Part shown: positions 1 to 5,524 of the stretch, piece by piece
Layout: every line of letters starts with the position of its first letter
How positions within the stretch are numbered: the stretch's first letter is position 1
Source of the DNA: JASFQI01 sp050115555
GTDB lineage: Bacteria; Desulfobacterota; DSM-4660; Desulfatiglandales; HGW-15
Direction of reading: 5' to 3'
Length of the DNA stretch: 18,563 nucleotides
Assembly (NCBI GenBank): GCA_050115555.1
Contig: JASFQI010000063.1
Coordinates: 1 to 18,563 of the forward strand
Notes under the pieces: generated by a model
Told to the model about the DNA's origin: nothing
Database searches by the model: none
What the model saw: only the letters and a program-made list of their open reading frames with translations
Translations under genes and position numbers: made by a program

Positions 1-166
1 CCCTGTGAATTTCAAAACAAGGCCTGAGGTCTTTCAAACCATCAGCATGATATCCTACGGCATTTCAAATAGTTCGGCTGAAGTTTTCCACCGAGGCATG
101 TAACTGCGCCATCATGACCCTGCAACTCTACGAGGCGATCGAGCCGTATCTATTGTACCGGCCCCC

Positions 167-775
167 TTACCTTCCGTCCTCTTTCCGGAGCCTGGGCCTC
201 TGGGACTCGTACTTCATCATCCACTTCTGATAGTAACTTCTCTGCTTGGACTGGATGCTCGGCATGTTGGCCTGCGCCCACAGCTCGGCATCGGGCGTTC
301 TCACCACCCATTGGCATACCTTGGCCCATTTGTTGAACTCAGGGGAGTCGATCATGTCGTGATGCATGGGCTTCAGTGAAAACCGCGCCCTCCAGGCCCC
401 CATCCGGGGTGTGACCAGGGCGTAATAGGTCTTGCCCGCTTGGAGATCCGCGGACATGAAATCCGCACTCCCCCCGATCACCATGAAGAGGTGCTCGCCC
501 GGATCCGCCTGGTAGACCATCTTCTCTTTTTGCGCAAGGATCCCCGCCAGAACGGGCTGGTCATCCTTGATCACCTCGAACACGCTGGATTGAAAGCCGT
601 AGCCCATGCTGGACGGCCGCATGAACACCACCATGGCCTTGCCGCTCTCCGGCCTGGTAGGGATCCTGTCCGGGGTGACCACCTCCCTTTTCTTCTGTGG
701 ACCGGTGCAGCCTGCCAACACTAGGACGACGAACAGAAGCGCCAGCGAAAACAGGGGATTTCTTTTCCTTTTCAT
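167..775 (-). CDS. Putative outer-envelope lipoprotein, DUF2846-like
   Basis: A 202-aa protein starting at the ATG at 775, chosen over an upstream in-frame start at 805 because a strong GGAGGAGG ribosome binding site lies just before 775. Residues 1-23 form a lipoprotein signal peptide: basic MKRKR, a hydrophobic stretch, then lipobox L-A-G-C with the lipidated Cys at 23 and Thr at +2, which would favour outer-membrane sorting under the E. coli rule. The body (about 40-140) begins SGKAMVVFMRPSS and contains a PGEH turn and an AGKTYYALV strand, resembling the DUF2846 fold of small beta-rich lipoproteins. The last 60 residues are polar and basic. No catalytic motif is visible and the function is unknown. 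It is separated by 178 nt from the HIT gene and has its own candidate promoter, so it is probably a separate transcript. The lipoprotein call is firm; the family name is tentative. Confidence 0.8.
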   Translation of the reverse strand: MKRKRNPLFSLALLFVVLVLAGCTGPQKKREVVTPDRIPTRPESGKAMVVFMRPSSMGYGFQSSVFEVIKDDQPVLAGILAQKEKMVYQADPGEHLFMVIGGSADFMSADLQAGKTYYALVTPRMGAWRARFSLKPMHHDMIDSPEFNKWAKVCQWVVRTPDAELWAQANMPSIQSKQRSYYQKWMMKYESQRPRLRKEDGR

Positions 776-881
776 GACGGGCCTCCTCCTTGATCCGAAG
801 ATCACGGGTTAAGGGAAAAGCACACCGACCCAGCCGATAGGTATTGGGGTACACGGGTCCCCCGCCTTCCATCCTACAGAA

Positions 882-911
882 ATCATAAAACACCGCCCCG
901 CAGCGCGCCAA
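882..911 (-). promoter_or_regulatory. Candidate sigma70 promoter for the lipoprotein gene
   Basis: On the minus strand TTGGCG (906-911) is followed after 18 nt by TATGAT (882-887), close to the -35/-10 consensus. It lies about 105 nt upstream of the lipoprotein ATG at 775, which implies a leader of roughly 100 nt. It was found by eye only, so a chance match is possible. Confidence 0.4.
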
Positions 912-953
912 GACAAAACCCGTAGGACACACACAAAAATCGTTTCCACCCCT

Positions 954-1370
954 TCAGAACGTGCCTGCCGTGTAATCCATCCTCTCCGGGATCACGCCGC
1001 GCACGCCGCCCGTGGGATTATCCACGTCCCCGTCCCTCCTGGGGATCAAGTGAATGTGCACGTGCAGAATGGTCTGCCCGGCCGCGCCCCCGCAGTTGAC
1101 CCCCACATTGAACCCGGTCACCGAGGGATCCTCCTCCAATATCGCCGCCCTCAGTCTCCGAAGAAGCGTCTCTGCATCCGCCCTTTCCTCGGGAAGCAGG
1201 TCAAAGTAGTCCGCCACGTGCCGCCTCGGCAGCACCAGGGTGTGAAGGGGCGTCACCGGGTACTTGTCCCGGACGGCAAAGACCGAACCCTCCTGCGCAA
1301 TGCTCCTGCCTTCGATCTCCACCCCGCAGAACGGGCAGCCCTGCCGGGTGTTCCGTTCTCTTTCGTTCAT
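954..1370 (-). CDS. HIT-family (histidine triad) nucleotide hydrolase/transferase
   Basis: A 138-aa protein with the histidine-triad signature HVHIHLIPR near residue 115, preceded by GFNVGVNCGGAAGQTI, the usual glycine-rich loop of HIT proteins. The N-terminus has CPFC, and HTLVLPRRHVADYF follows; in many HIT proteins these positions carry zinc ligands. Family members hydrolyse or transfer nucleotidyl groups from dinucleoside polyphosphates or AMP conjugates in the cytoplasm, with the middle His as nucleophile. The substrate cannot be told from sequence. The C-terminal GGVRGVIPE segment is typical of the bacterial Hit/Fhit-like branch. A GTG at 1376 in the same frame would add two residues; ATG 1370 is preferred. 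It starts 13 nt after the amphi-Trp-like gene, so the two are probably co-translated. Confidence 0.9.
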   Translation of the reverse strand: MNERERNTRQGCPFCGVEIEGRSIAQEGSVFAVRDKYPVTPLHTLVLPRRHVADYFDLLPEERADAETLLRRLRAAILEEDPSVTGFNVGVNCGGAAGQTILHVHIHLIPRRDGDVDNPTGGVRGVIPERMDYTAGTF

Positions 1371-1383
1371 GCTCACTTCTCAC

Positions 1384-1560
1384 TCACCGATCGTTCGCCC
1401 ATTTCACCTGAAAATCGATCTCCTCGGACCCGTCTTCCCGCTCGTGCTCGATGCTGCATACCGCACGAGCCGGGACACGGATCCGTTCCCCCGCAATCTG
1501 AATGTCAAACCGCTTGCCGCTCTCGAGCGCATCAGCCCCCCTTCCAGGCTTTCCCTGCAT
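1384..1560 (-). CDS. Short amphi-Trp-domain-like protein (58 aa)
   Basis: A small ORF read by hand, starting ATG at 1560 and ending TGA at 1384-1386. It encodes ALESGKRFDIQIAGERIRVP, then an acidic/basic strand (SIEHEREDGSEE) and the ending IDFQVKWANDR. The spacing of LESG, the AGERIxVPA strand, HERE-DG and a final FQxKW matches what I recall of the amphi-Trp domain, a small amphipathic beta-sandwich of unknown role. The N-terminus is odd: full family members carry extra residues before LESG, but here a TAG stop lies eight codons upstream of the ATG and no clear ribosome binding site is seen. It could be an N-terminally truncated relic or a genuinely short version. High-GC codon use matches the HIT gene, whose ATG lies 13 nt downstream of this stop. 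Confidence 0.6.
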   Translation of the reverse strand: MQGKPGRGADALESGKRFDIQIAGERIRVPARAVCSIEHEREDGSEEIDFQVKWANDR

Positions 1561-1644
1561 GGAAAGAGACCATCGCGCCTACATGGGCACATTGCTAACG
1601 CCATGCGTTTTCTTTAAAAATTGTTTTCTGTATCCGGAAGGGCA

Positions 1645-1667
1645 CAAAACCGCCCGGAACGGGCGGC
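1645..1667 (-). terminator. Rho-independent-type terminator hairpin
   Basis: On the minus strand a perfect 6-bp GC stem CCGCCC/GGGCGG (arms 1661-1666 and 1650-1655, 5-nt loop) is followed by TTTTG. It sits 49 nt downstream of the stop of the cysteine-containing ORF and upstream of the amphi-Trp/HIT pair, so it would end the long minus-strand unit and make the HIT operon a separate transcript. The T-run is short, so efficiency is uncertain. Confidence 0.55.
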
Positions 1668-1715
1668 ATTATTTCTCATATCCCGAAAGGTACAGCCACC
1701 AGCGATCCGTTGGTT

Positions 1716-2123
1716 TCAGAATTCCATGCTTCTGTCCCTGCGCTTTTCTTCCCGCTTTTCAATCTCTTCGGCAAAGAGTTCAAGACGCAGAGGACAGGGA
1801 GGCTGGTTAAGGTCGACATATTGGCACTCAGATTGATTACATTGAACAAATAATTCACTTCTTGATTGCAAGCCGTTAGAGGGCCTGCTTTTTAAAGCAA
1901 TTTCAACCTCCTCGGACACAACCGTACAATAATATTTTCTCCATCGATTGTTTGCCAATGTTTTCTTCTTCCTTTCAAAAAAGTCCATGATGATGGAATT
2001 GCAAAAAACCAAAACCTGGTGATTTGCCTCTAGCACTTCCAATGACTTAATTGCAGCCAAAAGGCGGTCGAGCGGGGTTTTGTGAGACCGTCAAATATGA
2101 ATGATAATGCATGGGAATTTCAT
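1716..2123 (-). pseudogene. Small cysteine-containing protein interrupted by an in-frame TGA
   Basis: Reading from ATG 2123, which has a good GGAGAG site five bases upstream, gives MKFPCIIIHI, then TGA (2091-2093), then about 124 further codons in the same frame. The body contains KTPLDRLLAAIKSLEVLEANH, a central basic helix (MDFFERKKK), and a C-terminal Cys cluster CNQSEC-x9-C in the context YVDLNQPPCPL, followed by a charged helix EEIEKREEKRR. The Cys spacing could bind a metal. The downstream part alone has only a TTG start (2060) without a ribosome site. So this is a gene with a nonsense mutation, a TGA read-through case, or a shorter protein with a weak start. I do not recognise a function. 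Sequence is AT-richer than the HIT region. Confidence 0.45.
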
Positions 2124-2128
2124 TGAAT

Positions 2129-2149
2129 CTCTCCGTAGCAAGCTGGAGA
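2129..2149 (-). promoter_or_regulatory. Hairpin that would cover the ribosome binding site at 2123
   Basis: On the minus strand TCTCC (2145-2149) pairs with GGAGA (2130-2134), with a further AG/CT pair inside, enclosing the GGAGAG ribosome binding site of the ATG at 2123. Such a fold would hide the site. It is short and could be chance. Confidence 0.3.
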
Positions 2150-2213
2150 ACTGCGCGAGCGAAGCCTTTTTAATCTCTTACTATTCAAAAAAAACACATG
2201 CGATTAATGAAAA

Positions 2214-2681
2214 CTAGCTCAAATCTTTCCGCCAATGATCGATATAGCTGTCAGAAAAGTAGCTCTCAGCCAATTCCTGCCATTTATCATTCGTCGACAT
2301 CCACTGCTCCTGCTTGAAAGGGAGTTCCCTGAGGAATTTGATGGCCTTCTCCACCATAAATTCTTCACCGGTGGCGGAGAAATGTTCTTTGACCCCTAGT
2401 AAAAATTTCTCGCTTTGCGTATACCCTTCTCGGGTTCCCCACTTTCTGATGAGAAACTCAACGTTCCCCCTGAGCAGCAACGCAAGGCCGGTCCCTTTCA
2501 ATCTATCATGGGAATAGTTTAATAGTTTTTTGACGAAGGTAGTGTGGAGTTCATGGATATCCGTTGTATCCACATCCTCAAATCCTATGTTAAAAAAAAC
2601 AACGAACTCCGCGATGGATTGCCGCTGTGGGACCGGCAGAGAGATGTACCATTCGATGAATTTGTCTAAAGGTGCATCCAT
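2214..2681 (-). CDS. Hypothetical protein (155 aa), helical
   Basis: Starts at ATG 2681 (MDAPLDKFIEWY); a TTG at 2687 would add two residues. The ribosome binding site is weak. The protein has no signal peptide, no membrane segment and no Cys. It appears mostly alpha-helical, with aromatic-rich patches (FIEWYISL, FVVFFNIGF, WQELAESYF) and a conserved-looking RGNVEFLIRKWGTREGYTQSEKF centre. I recognise no family. It lies 99 nt downstream of the ftsH-like gene with similar AT-rich composition, so it may be transcribed with it. A role with the FtsH-like protein is possible but only from position. Confidence 0.65.
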   Translation of the reverse strand: MDAPLDKFIEWYISLPVPQRQSIAEFVVFFNIGFEDVDTTDIHELHTTFVKKLLNYSHDRLKGTGLALLLRGNVEFLIRKWGTREGYTQSEKFLLGVKEHFSATGEEFMVEKAIKFLRELPFKQEQWMSTNDKWQELAESYFSDSYIDHWRKDLS

Positions 2682-2780
2682 AATCAAGATACCCGTATGG
2701 ATGAAAAGGCGGCGAATAAGCGAATAAAGCTCTTATTTTCCGTTCAAGATATTCGGCAATTCGCTCATTTTTTCTATGTA

Positions 2781-4562
2781 CTATTGAAAATCAGCCATCA
2801 ATTCATCGATCTCAGCATGGTTTAATGTCTCATTTTTCAAGAGGGCATCCGCCATCTTATGCAGGGCACCGACGTTATCCCTGATCAGTTGCAAGGCCTT
2901 TTTGTAGGCCCCGATCACGATATATTGGACTTCCTCATCAATCCAACGTGCCGTCATTTCACTGTAATCCCTGTGCTGGGTGAACTCCCTGCCAAGAAAT
3001 ATCTGTTCTTCTTTTTTGCCGAAACTAAGGGGGCCCAGTTCATTGCTCATACCGTACTCGCAGATCATCTTTCGTGCAAGATCAGAAGCCTTTTCAATAT
3101 CATTTTCCACTGCTGTGGTCTGTGTATGGAGCACAATCTCTTCCGCAGCCCTGCCACCCATCCAAATGCATATACGGTTCACGAGCTCATCTTTGGGATA
3201 GGTGTGTTTTTCGACCACCGGGAGTTGCTGGGTCAGGCCAAGAAACCGGCCATGAGGGATAATGGTCACCTTGTGAACGGGATCTGTCCCGGGAAGAAGC
3301 CTGGCCACAAGGGTATGCCCGGCCTCACGATAGGCCATGCCGTTCTTTTCTTCTTTCGTAACGATCATGCTTTTCCGCTCACGACCCATCATGACTTTGT
3401 CCTTGGCATCTTCAAAATCCACCATCCACAGCCGGTCCTTTCCGCCCCTGGCTGCCAGGAGAGCGGCCTCGTTCACCATATTTTCAAGATCAGCACCTGT
3501 AAATCCGGGGGTTCCTCTCGCAAGGGTGCTGATGTCGACATCGTTTGACAGGGGAGTTTTTTTGACATGAACTTTCATGATGCCCGTTCTCCCCATAATG
3601 TCGGGAACAGGGACGAAGATTTGTCTGTCGAATCGCCCGGGTCTCAAAAGCGCGGGATCAAGCACGTCAGGTCTGTTTGTAGCGGCGATAAGGATTACAC
3701 CCTCATTGAATTCAAAGCCGTCCATTTCCACAAGAAGCTGATTGAGGGTCTGTTCTTTTTCATCATGCCCGCCCCCCAAACCGGCGCCCCTCCGACGACC
3801 CACCGCATCAATCTCATCCAGGAATATGATGCAGGGGGCATTTTTTTTACCCTGCCGAAAGAGGTCCCGAACCCTTGAAGCGCCAACGCCTACAAACATC
3901 TCTACAAAATCCGAGCCGCTTATACTGAAAAAGGGAACACCCGCCTCACCGGCTATCGCTCTCGCGAGCAAGGTCTTTCCTGTCCCGGGTGCTCCCACAA
4001 GAAGAACACCCTTGGGTATCCTTCCTCCCAACCGGGTGAATTTTTCAGGATCGCGGAGAAAGTCGATGATTTCCTGTAACTCCTGCCTGGCTTCATCGAT
4101 TCCCGCCACATCCTCGAATGTGACTTTTTTCCGGGAATCGGACAGGAGTTTTGCCCGGCTTTTTCCAAAGGACAGGGCCTGTCCCCCGCCCCCCTGGACC
4201 CGGCGCATAAAGAATATCCATACCCCGACCAGTAGAAGCATGGGAACCCAGGAGAGCAGAACACGAATCCACGAGGATCTTTTTTGGGGTTCAACGGAGA
4301 ACTTGACACCCTTGTGCTTGAGCAATGGGATTAATTCAGGGTCTTTTGGGGCAAAGGTTTTGAAGGGTCCTTGCGCATCCAGGCCCGATATGCTGTTTCC
4401 CTGTATCGTGACCTGGCTGACACTTCCGTTCTCAACCATGCTTAAAAAATCGCTGTAATCGATCAAGTTGATGGTTTCCGGACGATCGCATCCCCTAAAA
4501 ACCATGAAAAGCATCAGCCCAATCATGATCAAAACAGCAAATTTTTTATTATATATGCTCAA
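2781..4562 (-). CDS. FtsH-family membrane AAA protein with degenerate protease motif (REAGH)
   Basis: A 593-aa FtsH homologue, slightly shorter than E. coli FtsH (644 aa). Order: TM helix about 8-24, a small periplasmic domain, TM helix about 100-119, then AAA ATPase with Walker A GAPGTGKT (190-197), pore loop MFVGVGA (222-228), Walker B IIFLDEID (245-252) and second region of homology ATNRPDVLDPALLRPGRFDR. All ATPase hallmarks are intact. The M41 protease part continues in register (DPVHKVTIIPHGR, GGRAAEE), but HEAGH is REAGH: Arg412 (codon CGT) replaces the first zinc His; Glu413, His416 and Asp488 (END) remain. The usual TTGA before the zinc Asp is TTAV. FtsH normally degrades membrane and misfolded proteins; this copy likely unfolds or holds substrates without cleaving. 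The start is TTG; no ATG is available upstream before a stop. It follows the 34-aa gene by 17 nt. Confidence 0.92.
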   Translation of the reverse strand: MSIYNKKFAVLIMIGLMLFMVFRGCDRPETINLIDYSDFLSMVENGSVSQVTIQGNSISGLDAQGPFKTFAPKDPELIPLLKHKGVKFSVEPQKRSSWIRVLLSWVPMLLLVGVWIFFMRRVQGGGGQALSFGKSRAKLLSDSRKKVTFEDVAGIDEARQELQEIIDFLRDPEKFTRLGGRIPKGVLLVGAPGTGKTLLARAIAGEAGVPFFSISGSDFVEMFVGVGASRVRDLFRQGKKNAPCIIFLDEIDAVGRRRGAGLGGGHDEKEQTLNQLLVEMDGFEFNEGVILIAATNRPDVLDPALLRPGRFDRQIFVPVPDIMGRTGIMKVHVKKTPLSNDVDISTLARGTPGFTGADLENMVNEAALLAARGGKDRLWMVDFEDAKDKVMMGRERKSMIVTKEEKNGMAYREAGHTLVARLLPGTDPVHKVTIIPHGRFLGLTQQLPVVEKHTYPKDELVNRICIWMGGRAAEEIVLHTQTTAVENDIEKASDLARKMICEYGMSNELGPLSFGKKEEQIFLGREFTQHRDYSEMTARWIDEEVQYIVIGAYKKALQLIRDNVGALHKMADALLKNETLNHAEIDELMADFQ

Positions 4563-4579
4563 TTCAACACCAATTATCT

Positions 4580-4684
4580 CTATTCATTTTCATTCTTTTT
4601 CCCTTTTCGCCTCTCTTTAAGGGTTTTTTTAGATTTTTTTTGATCTTCTCGTTTTCCCTTGTCTTTTTTTCCTTTGTCACCCAT
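4580..4684 (-). CDS. Tiny lysine-rich protein (34 aa)
   Basis: An ORF read by hand: ATG at 4684, TAG at 4580-4582, with an AGAGG ribosome site five bases before the ATG. The product begins MGDKGKKDKGKREDQKK and continues with SKKTLKERRKGKK; about half its residues are Lys or Arg, and it has no hydrophobic core. Very similar small basic proteins (M-x-DKGxKDKGK then TxKEKRKxKK) occur in many bacteria, as I recall, without known function. The charge would suit binding to RNA, DNA or acidic membrane surfaces, which is inference. It lies 51 nt after the alarmone synthetase gene and only 17 nt before the ftsH-like TTG, so translation of the two is probably coupled. Low-complexity A-rich sequence could mimic an ORF, but the start, ribosome site and family resemblance argue for a real gene. 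Confidence 0.7.
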   Translation of the reverse strand: MGDKGKKDKGKREDQKKSKKTLKERRKGKKNENE

Positions 4685-4735
4685 TTTGGCCTCTTTTCAT
4701 TTAAAAAATGAATGGAATGTCGTAACGACTATTGG

Positions 4736-5413
4736 TCAGGTATCCATTTTGATCTTCTTGATCCTACTTTGAATCGCCTGTCGAACCGCCATCTCATTCT
4801 GCCGAAGAGATTCGAATTCTCTATCTGCAATTTCCAGCAATCCGGCCAGACACGCAAATCTTCTACGAACCCGGAACGGGATTTCTCCTGGAGATTTGTA
4901 GACAATGTCGTGCTCGATCTCAGCCCATGCATGTTGTAGAATTGTCCTGACCTGGATTTCGCACTTCTTTTTTCGAAAGGGGGCAAACTCAGGAACCTTA
5001 AACAGCTCGGGACTCAATTCTACTACAAAATGAACCGATGCATATCCGAAAATTGCAGGATCTGAAGACAATCTTTTATCCACTGACTGCCTGGAATCAA
5101 CATCAAACTCCTTTTCAATCAGGGGGACTATCTTATCCACATCACTCGGAAAGTATGCGATGATTCTCACCCCCGCCAAGTCAGTGATACCGTTAAACAA
5201 GACATCAGGGGCCTCCCCTTCCTTGGTGATCTTTTCTCTAAGCTCCCCCGGGCCTTTTTCCCGGCTCGTTATTGAATGCGGGACAATACCTTTAGAATGG
5301 AGAATAGACGAAAGGAGTTCTCTTATTTTCTCTGATAGAAGCCTGTAAGTCTCCCTCTGCTCTGAAATATATTGTTTTATGACTTCATCAACGTTCATAA
5401 CCACAGCTTTCAT
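4736..5413 (-). CDS. Small alarmone synthetase, RelA/SpoT synthetase domain only
   Basis: 225 aa, the size of stand-alone (p)ppGpp synthetases such as YjbM/YwaC, with no HD hydrolase and no TGS/ACT domain. Visible synthetase motifs: SREKGPGELREK (about 50-61, ATP/substrate-binding basic loop), TDLAGVRIIAYF with the Mg-binding Asp (about 78), GYASVHFVVEL (G-loop with the guanine-stacking Tyr, about 123-133), and CEIQVRTILQHAWAEIEHD with the catalytic Glu (about 151-169). All expected catalytic residues are present, so it should transfer pyrophosphate from ATP to GTP or GDP. The C-terminal 50 residues are a charged helix (FACLAGLLEIADREFESLR). No hydrolase is next to it, so its product must be removed elsewhere. 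Two starts are possible (5413 or the Met six codons in); neither has a clear ribosome site. An ATP/GTP-targeting toxic SAS is an alternative. Confidence 0.88.
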   Translation of the reverse strand: MKAVVMNVDEVIKQYISEQRETYRLLSEKIRELLSSILHSKGIVPHSITSREKGPGELREKITKEGEAPDVLFNGITDLAGVRIIAYFPSDVDKIVPLIEKEFDVDSRQSVDKRLSSDPAIFGYASVHFVVELSPELFKVPEFAPFRKKKCEIQVRTILQHAWAEIEHDIVYKSPGEIPFRVRRRFACLAGLLEIADREFESLRQNEMAVRQAIQSRIKKIKMDT

Positions 5414-5524
5414 TCATCTGGTCATGAGGCGATCAACCCCTGGAAAAATTGCTTCTTATGAATGGCGTCCCCCTCCCATCCAGATAAACCATTGAGAATA
5501 AGGAAAATCGTTTCAGGTTTTGTT

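Noticed and set aside
1..166. Minus-strand peptide beginning MMAQLHASVENFSRTI, then TGA, then open to the window edge
   Set aside because: Only 16 codons before the stop and no family recognised; it might be a relic that continues outside the window, but nothing supports a call.
776..805. Upstream start at 805 for the lipoprotein
   Set aside because: It would add 10 residues, RRRP included, ahead of the signal peptide and ignores the strong ribosome site before the ATG at 775.
1404..1604. 66-codon minus ORF with several Cys (MALAMCPC start) overlapping the amphi-Trp-like gene
   Set aside because: Its translation is low-quality Arg/Ser-rich sequence, whereas the overlapping frame matches a known domain pattern and abuts the HIT gene.
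2700..2780. Terminator after the ftsH-like gene
   Set aside because: An AATA..TATT-type imperfect repeat is present near 2715-2737, but the stem is AT-rich and bulged with no T-run on the minus strand.
2859..3548. Long plus-strand ORF (229 codons) opposite the ftsH-like gene
   Set aside because: It lies wholly within a conserved FtsH coding region on the other strand and its translation resembles no protein; it is a shadow frame.
4580..5413. Toxin-antitoxin pair made of the alarmone synthetase and the 34-aa protein
   Set aside because: The small protein is very basic, resembles a widespread family not tied to such toxins as far as I recall, and sits closer to the ftsH-like gene; no antitoxin features are seen.
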